Shown: piece after piece, positions 1 through 9,312 of the stretch
How the letters are laid out: the number at the start of each line of letters is the position of its first letter
Numbering within the stretch: position 1 is the stretch's first letter
Origin: Branchiostoma floridae
Lineage: Eukaryota; Chordata; Leptocardii; Amphioxiformes; Branchiostomatidae
Reading direction: 5' to 3'
DNA: 64,000 nucleotides
Assembly: GCF_000003815.2 (NCBI RefSeq)
Contig: NC_049983.1
Location: 9,796,779-9,860,778, forward strand
Made by a program: the position numbers and the translations under genes
The notes under the pieces: generated by a model
The model's input: only the letters and a program-made list of their open reading frames with translations
The model's database searches: none
What the model was told of the DNA's origin: nothing

Positions 1-480
1 TATTACAGCTGAATGACATGAAATTTGGTACAGAGGTGCCCTGATCATATGCCCACCCAGATTTAATAACAGTTTTGGTATACGGTACAACAAAATGCTT
101 AATTTTGTGATTTTTGGCCATTTTTTGACAAAAAAAGGACATTTTTGCCTCCTGTACCGTCGTTTTACAACCGAATGACCTGAAATTTGGTATAAAAGTG
201 CCCTTCAATTTTATGCACATGAATTCAATAACAGTTTGTCCATACAGTACAACATAATGCTTAATATTGCAATTTTATGGCCATTTTTAGACAAAAATTT
301 GACATTTTTGGCTCCTGTTCCCTCGTTTTACAACCAAATGACCCGAAATTTGGTAAAGGGGTGCTCTAGATATTTATCCAAATGACCCATGTATAATTTT
401 TGGCATGGAACACTTTAAAATGATATATTTGGGAATTTTTTGGGTCATTTTCCAAAGGCCAAAGGGGTCAACGACCTCAA
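1..480. repeat. Satellite-like tandem repeat, period about 162 bp
   Basis: About 2.4 copies of an AT-rich unit are visible. The recurring start 'tTTTACAaCCgAATGACC' lies near 1, 163 and 326, each followed by 'GAAATTTGGTA' and later by 'GGCCATTTTT..GACAAAAA'. The third copy decays after about 400. There are no coding signals. It is cut by the window edge, so the full copy number is unknown. Confidence 0.75.
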
Positions 481-529
481 GACCTATTGTTGCATGAGGG
501 AGATGGCTGAAATATGCTGTATTTGCTCT

Positions 530-1062
530 CAAGCAAATGTCGGCCTTTCTAGTTACAGTGGTATATTCGTTTAGAGTTGTCTCATTCAGGTTTTCGTCTA
601 TTTTCTGATCTAATTCCAATAATCTTTTTTCTAAGTAGATAAGATTTCCTTTCATTTGAATGGCTTTCTGTTTACAGAAGCCAGTTGAGAATTCCTTGAT
701 TCGTTTTTTGATAAGTTCCCATAGGAGCTGTTTAGAAATAGTCGTGTTCTTGTATTCCAAATTAACATCTAATATAGAATTTTTGACGCCATCCATGTAA
801 TCCTGATCGGAAAGATATGCGGTATTTAAGCGCCATAGTCCTGGTCCGCGCTTTTCTTTGTTTAATCGTATTTTTAGAAAGATAGCTTTATGATCGGATT
901 TGATGGATGGTTTGATGGTGCACTGTAAAACGTGGTCAACCAAAGATTTTTGAATAAGCCAAAAGTCTATTCTGGTGGACACTGGATAGGGATTCTTCCT
1001 TGTCCAGGTGAATTGTTTGCTCTGGGGATAGTTTTTCCGCCAGATGTCAACAAGTAAAAGAT
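530..1062 (-). mobile_element. LINE fragment: C-terminal part of apurinic-type endonuclease domain
   Basis: Read on the minus strand from 1062 the frame gives LVDIWRKNYPQ, then FTWTR, then STRIDFWLI, then PSIKSDHKAIFL and RGPGLWRLN. This is the order seen at the end of the endonuclease domain of L1/Tx1-like and related LINEs: an 'S.RIDF.LIS' strand, the catalytic 'SDH' and the 'GPG.W.LN' exit. The usual frame ends near 540, after which the translation is no longer LINE-like. No reverse transcriptase follows, so it is a dead fragment. Confidence 0.8.
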
Positions 1063-1347
1063 TGCGGTTCTGTTGTTATAACCATCATAATCTGCACTCA
1101 CATGTGTTTGAGCAGCATAGAATACTAGAAAGCTAATCCCTGTGTGGTTACGACACCGACTTAAAACAGCTAAAACGATCCAGTTAAAACAGAGGCATTA
1201 ATCTCCAATACCGACATGTGTGGGAACATCATTCCCACTCATTTTGGTAGTCGAGAACTGCGCTAGCCACTCTAGGTAAAGCAGAGCCGTTCCAAGATTG
1301 ATCCAAACCCTTCTCCTAGTTTTGCGTTAATTATCGTGACCCTGACA

Positions 1348-4300
1348 ATGAGTGCTGCTTGCCGCATGTTGACAACTCCTCCGTTATGTTGGACCCATCT
1401 CCTGGCCTGTACCAGTGGAGCCGGAGTGTTTGCTGTGGTGTTCTTCTGTTCCGGACGGCTGTTCTCATGGGTGTCACCGGGGTACCGCACTTTGGGCACG
1501 AACAAGCAGACTGATGTCAGATATAAGTAAGTACTGTCAGGGGTATCTATCTATAGTATCCGTCTGATATACCTATCTCTCTAGTGTATATTTGACTTTA
1601 TCTGTACACGTACCATGTAAATATGCATGTATAGATTTCTAGTTGTATATTTCATTTGCATCTATTTTATCAAGCTCACACACAATCCTACACCATTAGG
1701 CTCGCCCTATATAGTGTTATGTGCGAGTAAAAAAACTGTTACAAAAAATCAAACATGCATACGAAAGACTCAAAGAGAACAGTACCTAAATATACACAAT
1801 TTCAACCAATGCCGAGCCATGACTAGATTAAGAATCAGTGATCCCCAACAAATTGAGTGGAAAGATACCACCGGACTACTCCGAATGAAAGACTCTGTAC
1901 ACTTTGTAATTCCAACCGTATAGAAAATGAAGTCCATTTTCTAGTAGTGTCCTATATACAATGATATTCGTGATCCTTTTAGTGGTGCTCTCAATATCTA
2001 CACCCGATGTAAACAGCTAACCAAAGACGAACTGTTTGTATGTAAAATGACAGCCACAGACAACACTGCACAACAAAAACAGTGAGTTCGTACAAACTTG
2101 TTTTAAGAAGAGAGAAGAGGTATGTAAACAATAGTTATAGTGATAGCATAGCTCCAGGTGTTTTGTTTATCCAACTGCTAGCTTGTAACACTACTTGTAA
2201 TAGTATCTAGTATTCCATGTAATACTATCGAATCACTGCATTTAGCCCATGTGGGAAAGAGTATGCAAATAACAGCTAATATCCAACCTAAGCTTTGATT
2301 GACTATTGGCAGAGGAAAGGAAAAAGAAGACAGAAAATGAACACAACATCAAAACTTATATATATTCCCCTACGGGGAAAACAATAATATTGTAACAATA
2401 CAATCATCATTATGTTTCTTTACATTTCCAGTGCAGCGGTCGGTGTATCCTCGGCAATAGTCGGCATGCTCGCCTGTTACGTCAGTTTCTTTGGGAACCT
2501 GTCTTTGGACATGGTCAGGTATATATCCTATCCTAATTAATAATTTACTGCGCGGCTGTTTAATTGGACATAATGTTTTGTTTAAGACATGGATAAACAC
2601 CACCCAAAGAATCTAGTTTCAGGTCGAAGGTCAAGCTGCCATGAATTACCTGTGTTGATTGATTGATTGATTGATTGATTGTTTATTTGTTTGCAGCAAG
2701 GACATACCCGTAGTGCGACATACGTCTGCCTTCAACCTGGGTTATCTTTTTGCAGGTAGAATAATATTTATCAAGTAATATTAGATATCCAAACATCTCA
2801 TCTAATCTATCATTTAGTCTAATTATATGACCGTTAGGGCACCACTGGAGGACTTGCAACCAGTTCCCCCCACTCTTCTCGCTTTTCTGTGCATCATAAC
2901 AAGCTAGAGTTCCAATACCTTTGCCAAATGATGTTAAGCCTTATTAGTGGCGTATCATAAATGATTGTCATCCATTAAGCAGACGCTTTCTCCTGCCAGT
3001 TAGAGTTGGACAAATCTGGTAATAAATGTTGTGCGTCAGGAGTGCGTAAGTCCTTAGAGGAGTGCGGGTATGCATACTTGTGGCATTGTCCTATCCCACA
3101 TTGAACAAACACAGTTCAGATTGTTAATTCTATTGGTCAGCGGTTAAAAGACATATACTTTCAAACGTTTTTGAAAGATATACATAATGACAACAAAGGC
3201 GGAGCTACCAGAAATAAGTTGAGATCATATATATTATTCAAAACTACATACAATGAAGAAAAATATCTAAGTAATGAAAATGTGAGGGACAGGAATGCTG
3301 TCACACGACAAAGGATTAGCTGCCATAAACTTCATATTGAAACTGGAAGGCATACTCGCACCCCTCTGGAACAAAGACTATGCAAATACTGTAATTTCGG
3401 TAGAATAGAGGACGAACGCAATTTTTGTATTAGAGTTTAGATTGTATACCGTAAAGAGAAATGAACTGCATAAGGTTATACAAAACCAATTTCCTTATTT
3501 CATACACCTAAGTTCTGTAGAAAAATTCATATTTCTAATGCAACTAGACAAACCATCGATCATAAAACATATCTGCTCTTTTATCTCCACTATAACAGAA
3601 AAGCGAGGAGAAGTTGAATTTATCCAACATAGTCTCATTTTGTATCTGTGAACTGTATCTTTGCAACATGTCTTGTTGTGACATGTACTTAGCCCGGTGT
3701 GGCAAAAATGTGCAATAAAGGTCTTCATTCATTCATTCATTACACACAAAAGTCTCTCATTTGCATGAATTATAGCAGATGATCATCTTCTCCATCCAAA
3801 TAACAGAGGTTGTCCAAAGTATGAAATTCTTATCCCAACAAAAGTCTTATCCTAACCTTTTTAGTACGTTCTCATTAATTTTGATTAAGATTCTGATTTT
3901 GCATGATTTATATTCTCTTTGACTTGTCTATTTGGCGTATCTAAACGGGACATATTGCGTAGTACCTTTAATACATATAAGAAGAACACTACTTACATGT
4001 ACAAGATTAAGTTGGCTTCTCGGAGTACATTGCTGACAATTTCTCCTCTTAATTCTTACAGACCTTGTAATCAGCGTTAGTGTTCCAGTGACTGGGCCTA
4101 GAACAGCCATGACTTTTATGGGAGTTTCTCATCACGCCATTACGGTGTTGGGAGAGCTGATGTCACTTGTAAGTTCCACATCGTTATATACATCATCACT
4201 ACACCAAGGTCAAGGACGATATTGCATGTACCTATGTCCGGGAATAGTTATATCGGGTACTATAACAAAGTGCTTTGTACACAGCCATTTTTTTCACCAG

Positions 4301-6413
4301 CCAACGTTTAGGTGACCCTCTGTCGCCTTCTTCAAGGATTCGCACTGCAACTAGGTGTCGCTGTCGCAACTTATCCAGTCATGAACCATGACGAGAGGGG
4401 ATATGAACTCAGTCACGTTTCGGATCGCATTCTTGACATTGCAGCAGCGACACCTGGCTGTAGTGGGAAGTAGAAGAAATCCCGAGGAAGGTGACAAACG
4501 GTCACCGAAATGTTGACTAGATGAAATAGAGTTGGTTGTGTGCATTCATGTAGATGTATGTCTGATTTTTCATATTTTTGTCTTCCAGGTGTACGGCATT
4601 GACCCGTATCCGGTGGTGTTTCATCACAGGATGGATCTAACAGCAATGCCTCTCAGGTTACGGTAAGTCACATTTCCGACCCATTCAAGCCAGCATCCGA
4701 AATGTTATCAAACGTTCTCAGAAGAGTTATCTAGATCTTACTGAACCGACCTGTTGATTGAGTGTATTTATAGAAAATGACTTTGTTTGACTGCATCGGA
4801 TTGTAGAGTGAAATGTACACAAAGGAATTTTATTAGGTCGCATCTGAGCCAATGAATCTGGAAAATAATTCATGAATTCCAGACCATTTCAGTCAAAAAA
4901 TCCTCGGACAGAACTATACCTGCTACAGCTCGGCACTGACTGAACTCTCCCTCACATCACTGTCTCAGAGACGTCATGACCTATGCAGTTCTTATGCTCG
5001 TTCACTGTATAGATCCCCGACCTACAGGGACTGGTTCCCTCCCTGTCGTAAGGAGATTACTGGCAGAAATACACGTTCAGCCAACAAACTGCAGGTCCCC
5101 AGAGCCAACACCTCTCGTTTAAGGAAAAGTCCAATATACTATATGGTCTCACTACTCAATGACGACATTGTATGAACTATGTGTTTCTACCTTCCCAGTT
5201 TGTAAATAAGTCTGCGTAATGATGTGATTATTGATTGTACATATGTATATAGTTGGAACAGTTTTTAAGCCATTTTTAACTGTTAACAAGCCCACCAATT
5301 CAGCCCTTGGGCTGCTATCAGAAGCTTGTACGTTTTTATTGTTTTGAACGAATAAACCTGTCATTCATTCAAATTCATTGCAGGCTAAAGAATCTTGAAA
5401 ACGATTAAAACAAGCCTCTAGAGGGCCCAAACATACATCACTTCTTTCTTGTATCACAAGCTACCTGCCACCAACAAATCAAGACCTGTCCAGATCAAAA
5501 GATACAAAAAATCGAAGTTCTGCTACAGTACCAAGGTCACACACCAGGGGGCCCAAAGTCGACCTTGACCTTTGTCTTCCAAACACCTACCCACATACCA
5601 AATATCATTACAATCCATCCAGAGGTTCTTAAGTTATGCTGACCACAAATTAATTATGCGGACACACAGACACACAGACAGACACACCAAAAACTATACC
5701 TCCATTTTTTATGGAGGTAAACATCCAAAAGCACACCCGTGACCTTTCTCTAATTTCAGGTTCATACTACAGACACTGGGTGTTTCCCGTGATGCCCCGG
5801 GGTTCATGGCCTTGTGGGTAGGGTCATTGACCTTGCATCTGTACATCCGGGTTCTCGTCCTCCCTTTCTATTGGTACAACACTGCCCAATTGATTCAGAT
5901 GGACGAGTTAGAAAGGTAACCACTAACAACAAAACTTCAGCAAAACAAACCACCGAGAAAGGTATTATAACGTATAACAGTGAGCAGAGCAGTGAACAAA
6001 ATTCATTCTTGACACTGAAAAGAGAGAGAAACGAAGCTGATATGAAAGGGTAAAAAGAACAACAAAGTCCAAACGATCAGCTATATGCTTTAGTGGATTG
6101 TGGATAATGACAGTTAAGAATAGAAATAACATATATATAGAATCAAGAATTATTCTTGAAGCCTAATATTCAAGATATACATATTAGGTATTAATTAAGA
6201 ATAGTTGTTCTTGCAAAAATATCATAGATCATGTGTTTATACATGTTTTATTCAGATGCCATTTGTCCTTTTCCTCCCTTTGACAGGTGTGGCTACTGGC
6301 CCTGCATTTTATTGTTCTTCTGTGTGCCATCCTTACATATACTGAATATATATTGGTGGTCCCGTGGGTTCATGAGTTTGAAACGGTATATGATGAACAG
6401 GAAGGCGAACTAG
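1348..6413 (+). CDS. TLC domain-containing multi-pass membrane protein (TLCD family)
   Basis: Seven exons: 1348-1526, 2432-2518, 2697-2755, 4062-4168, 4589-4662, 5760-5915 and 6287-6413. All have GT-AG borders with compatible phases and sum to 263 codons (262 aa plus TAG). Several hydrophobic segments are visible: about residues 17-40, 61-81, 101-117, 130-145, then two more in exons 6 and 7. Family marks are FNLGYLFAD, the His pair in GVSHHAITVLGE (residues 132-133) and DLTAMPLRLRFIL, which corresponds to the conserved 'E.T.P...lR..L' block of TLCD proteins. The C-terminus is basic (KRYMMNRKAN). TLC proteins are ER or plasma-membrane proteins linked to lipid handling; the substrate here is unknown. 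The pattern recalls TLCD5/TMEM136 most, but assignment within the family is inference. The start is the ATG at 1348; the upstream in-frame GTG is ignored. The gene is convergent with the large minus-strand cadherin. Confidence 0.8.
1683..2090 (+). mobile_element. Degenerate LINE 3' fragment in TLC intron 1
   Basis: Frames around 1770-2070 contain RKTQREQYLNI, AMTRLRIS, then LCNSNRIENEVHFL and, after a frameshift, YNDIRDPFS...LTKDELFVCKM. This order (basic helix, 'T.LRIS', Cys/His knuckle with 'E.HFL', then 'L..DE.F') is the C-terminal tail of L1/Tx1-type LINE ORF2. Frameshifts and missing parts show it is dead. Confidence 0.6.
2655..2686 (+). repeat. (TTGA)n microsatellite before TLC exon 3
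   Basis: A short run of TTGATTGATTGA sits directly upstream of the polypyrimidine tract and the AG at 2695-2696 used by exon 3. Confidence 0.8.
3020..3742 (+). mobile_element. LINE ORF2 C-terminus and 3' end in TLC intron 3
   Basis: Frames read KSLEECGYAYLWHC, GQRLKDIYFQTF, then a 90-codon open stretch with NKLRSYILFKT, EKYL, RQRISCHKLHIETGRHTRTP and LCKYC, then after a stop HLSSVEKFIFLMQ. It ends with AATAAAGG and an (ATTC)n tail near 3725-3742. This is the 3' end of a Tx1/L1-like LINE. The stop at 3438 in the knuckle region and frame changes mark it as inactive. Confidence 0.75.
4322..4560 (+). mobile_element. Inverted-repeat element with hammerhead-like core (Penelope-like?), copy A
   Basis: The stretch shares its layout with 33650-33790: 'CAGCGACACCT', then a GAGGAA/GTGAC..GTCAC/CGAAA core, then 'GTTGTGT' near the end. 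It also contains an inverted repeat, AGGTGTCGCTG near 4352 against CAGCGACACCT near 4443. It lies in TLC intron 4. Such cores are known from Penelope-like elements; the class is inferred, since no reverse transcriptase is seen. Confidence 0.45.
4481..4512 (+). ncRNA. Hammerhead-ribozyme-like motif A
   Basis: The order is CCGAGGA, an extra A, stem GGTGAC, loop AAACG, stem GTCACC, then GAAA. The hammerhead core is CUGANGA-stem II-GAAA. This copy has C for the U of CUGA, and an extra A before stem II, so activity is doubtful. The six-base-pair stem is perfect. Confidence 0.35.
4895..5380 (+). mobile_element. LINE ORF2 C-terminal fragment (CR1/Rex-like)
   Basis: One uninterrupted frame of about 90 codons without an ATG start (about 4898-5165) reads KILGQNYTCYSSAL, LSQRRHDLCSSYARSL, RDWFPPCR, EITGRNTRSANKLQVP and SPIYYMVSLLN. 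This is the typical end of CR1-clade-like LINE ORF2 in invertebrates. It is followed by a short 3' UTR, AATAAA near 5350 and an ATTC-rich tail. The absence of frame breaks suggests a fairly recent insertion; it is strongly 5'-truncated. Confidence 0.75.
5390..5730 (+). repeat. Dispersed repeat family, reference copy
   Basis: Marked by 'TTCTGCTACAGTACCAAGG', 'CACACACCAGGGGGCCC', 'CGACCTTGACCTTTG', 'TACCAAATATCATTACAATC' and 'AAGTTATGCTGACCACAAA', ending in CAGACACACAGA and TATACCTCCATTTTTTATGG. Related copies lie near 9345, 21905, 28440, 29325 and 50150, all on this strand. There is no coding capacity; it is probably a short non-autonomous element. Confidence 0.7.
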
Positions 6414-6898
6414 TTTGAAGTCAAAACGTGTTTAAAGCCAACTCGTGTTTCACCTTTTTCATCTATGTCTTGTGAATAGACTAATGACATACTGATTTGA
6501 TTTCATATCCTCAAGGCAACCCAGAATTAGTGCGAGCATGAAGTCCCTCTGAACTTCTTTCGTTATGAAATCTAGATATCGTTGGCTACTCATAAGAGGG
6601 ACACACTTTTCAATTGTGTACAATATACGTTCCCATGTTTGTATTATCTAAATAGCACAGAAAAATGTACATTCATTCTGCAATTAGATAGACCATGTAT
6701 CTTAAGCTCCATTAGCCCTAACATTTACAATGTTTTATGAAGAGGATCAACCTGTAGATACTAGCATAGATTAGACTTAAGTTTGTAGTTGCATGTAGTG
6801 AGATAGGATGCCCTAGCTTACAACCTTGGTAATTGCACTTACATTATTCATGACTACTTAGAACGTTATAATTCTGGCTTCTGAAAGCAGAAACGTAC

Positions 6899-6904
6899 AA
6901 TAAA
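6899..6904 (+). terminator. Poly(A) signal AATAAA of TLC gene
   Basis: AATAAA lies 486 bp after the TAG at 6411-6413 and is followed by a T-rich stretch. It gives a 3' UTR of about 500 bp. Confidence 0.6.
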
Positions 6905-6919
6905 GGTTCTTCTCCATTT

Positions 6920-7190
6920 ATTTAATGTATTACTTCACGACTCTAGTTCACGAAAATGTCAGTTAAAAGCCAATAAATGCCGACTGGTGACGGTGGGCGA
7001 CGTAATATGCAACTTGTTTCATTGATTTTTTTCACACTAGTTTACTGTGCCAATGTTTAAATTATCTTCTTAACATTCTGTAATTATCAACCCTGTCATT
7101 CTGACGTTATTGTAAACTTCACCTCTTTTACTAAAATCAAAGGACCAGTCCTGTTTATGAGTTAAGACAACTCCTTTGTTGTTCACCTTG
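6920..7190. other. Intergenic, nothing recognised
   Basis: AT-rich sequence between the TLC gene 3' end and a SINE. No convincing ORF or RNA gene was seen. Confidence 0.5.
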
Positions 7191-7465
7191 TAGTTGCCAT
7201 AGGTCAGAATGTTTCCTTGCTGTCTCAATAGCAAGTACATCGTATTTTTACACAGAGGGGGTTACACGTGCTAGCCCTTTTATCATGTTCAAGAAACCTG
7301 CGCAAACACGTGGCCCCATTTTACGCCCCCTCCGAAAAAAGAGTGCAGCCCTAACCAAAATGCCCTTCCCGGGATTTGAACCAGTCCCCCAGTTACCAAT
7401 GAATTGGAATTGGGAGGTCAACTATGATGCTGCTACCAGTTAGTCGAGCTACAAGGACATCCCTT
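7190..7465 (-). mobile_element. tRNA-derived SINE (family 1), minus strand
   Basis: Read on the minus strand: TAGCTCGACTAACTGGTAGC (A-box-like), 'CTGGTTCAAATCCCGGGAAG' (B-box-like), 'AGGGCTGCACTCTTTTTTCGG' and a 'GGGCTAGCACGTG' end. The same order occurs at 63510-63775, and more decayed at 11105-11300. The leading part is tRNA-like but no clean cloverleaf remains, so it is a SINE, not a tRNA gene. Confidence 0.75.
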
Positions 7466-7469
7466 ACAG

Positions 7470-8315
7470 AAATCATTTACTACAACGTCAATCAGGCAAT
7501 CACATGGAAGGTCAGATTTGTGTAAACATCACATTGTGTGTCATATACTCCACATCAAATACGCCAGCATCAAGAATACAATGTAATAAGCTAAATATTA
7601 CCATGACATTGTTTATATACCGTGATATTGTTAACATTATATGAGCCCATACAATTAAAAACACAACAACAATGATTGTCGCTTCATTCTTTATTTAGTT
7701 CGGTTATACCCCCCCTCCATATCTCGCGTAAGTTTTATGAGCATTCTGTATTGTTTACAAAGTTACAAAGTATACTAGTCGGCCAAAGCGAAAACCCCAG
7801 GGCTAACCGTTGCAAATGTGAAAAAAAACATTGTTTCACAATGTCATATATTGCTCATGAACGTCACAAAAATGTCTGAAAAACCACAAACATGGAATCA
7901 GTGTTTTAGAAATAACAGCAGGATGATAAAAATACTAAGGCTATTTTCCAGGCCTTATTGTCTTTTTTCAAGCCAGCAATATAAAAATATAAGATTATTT
8001 TGTACATCTTATATATACAGTTTTGTTGTTTACACGTTGGTATTGCATAGGATTTGTACATATCCTAAACACATTATTTTACATTTGATAAAGCCGTCTA
8101 TTAATTAATAATGGGCGAAAGCGTGCTGGGTTGGTTGGGTTTCAGCCACTTTCTGTGTCCAGTCAGTGAGTTGTACAGGTACCGTCGCCCAGAAGCTGTA
8201 GGGAAGATAAAGATATATAGGAAAGTCGTTAGACAAAATAATCAACTGTTTAGATATATTACGTCAGCACTGCTTTATATTAATGCTAACAATGAGGTTT
8301 TATTGAATAGCCGAG
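7470..8315. other. Intergenic between convergent genes, nothing recognised
   Basis: AT-rich DNA. Short ORFs at 7676-8332 have no recognisable domains and low-complexity composition. Confidence 0.5.
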
Positions 8316-8520
8316 TCAAAATCTGCAATTGAAACGCCCCTGCAGTTCCAAAGAAAACTGCTTGATGGCCTTAACAAATGTCCCTTTTCCCCCCGATGGC
8401 CCGATTACCAATGAAATGACAGAATCTACCTGTATCTGTAGCGACTCCATCAAAATAACTGTTACTCCTTCTGTCCTCCGACGTAAGGGAAGTTGTGGGG
8501 CTTTTTCTCTCACGGCTGTT
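8316..8520 (-). pseudogene. Possible macro-domain-like fragment
   Basis: A minus-strand frame reads RRRTEGVTVILMESLQ, then QVDSVISLVIGPSGGKGT, then FVKAIKQFSLELQGRFN. The order 'G..V.L...L....VD.V.S...G..GG.G..V.KAI......LQ.RF' is reminiscent of the start of a macro domain in PARP14-like animal proteins. It stops directly after FNCRF and has no clear flanking exons. Chance similarity is possible. Confidence 0.25.
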
Positions 8521-8657
8521 AGGCACTTTTTGGGTGTTCTATGAAAGATGACATCAATATTAAGAACAGTCGACATATAAAAAAAATCAAACTTTGCGCA
8601 ACGTATACAGTTTTGCAGATCAACACAGTAGCTTGACAAGCTGTTACTTTGTATAAC

Positions 8658-8663
8658 TTTATT
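8658..8663 (-). terminator. Poly(A) signal AATAAA of minus-strand cadherin
   Basis: TTTATT on the plus strand reads AATAAA on minus, about 430 bp beyond the stop codon at 9096-9098. It is the best-placed signal; other TTTATT strings lie further on near 8295 and 7685. Confidence 0.5.
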
Positions 8664-9095
8664 CCCCTTTCTGACCTTTATCGAAATATATAGCTTTCTT
8701 TCTTATTACACGTGGTTCCCTTGTTTAAATCTGGACTAGAGCACCTTTTTTTTACCAATTGCAGTGGGACTAAATTATGCAGTTCTACACAATGCAATGA
8801 TTCGGTTCAAATTCAATGACAGAAAGTTATCTAATACCTCATTGCCTTGATTTGGCACTGTTGCTGATTGTACTCACCTTCTCCGGAGTATTTTGTCTTG
8901 CATTCTTCACTGGCGTATTTAGTCTTGTGTTCTTGAGTTCTGTGACAGGGAAGATAGTTTGAATATAAAATGGAGGTTTGTTGCTTGAGTTATTGCAGCA
9001 GAGTCGCCGTTAAAGAAAAGAAAACTCTATGTAACAAAAGAAAAAGTGTGAATTGAATTGACTGTAACTACAAGAGCTTCCAGTACCATCCTCGG

Positions 9096-9312
9096 TCACC
9101 AGCGCCGTCTATCGTCTTTCAACAAAACTACAATCTTTTGATCCTTCAAACACTTGTTTACAGACATATTAATCTTTACCGGTAGTGTATGAGAAACTGC
9201 ATGTTGTGACATACCCTTGCTGTCAGTCCAGGCATTCGCGATGATCACAGGCTGAGTTTTAGACTTTTCTTTGTCTTTTTCCTCTGTGTTTGTTGGTGTC
9301 GATTTTGCCACT
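9096..9312 (-). CDS. Minus cadherin exon 26: cytoplasmic tail and stop
   Basis: 71 aa after the split Lys: VAKSTPTNTEEKDKEK, later PVIIANAWTDSKG and a terminal KDDRRRW before TGA. It is hydrophilic and Lys-rich. No catenin-binding motif or standard PDZ-binding C-terminus was recognised. The acceptor is TTTACAG at 9313. Confidence 0.75.

Noticed and set aside
1272-1505. 77-aa minus-strand ORF
   Set aside because: Antisense to TLC exon 1, which joins six further exons in phase.
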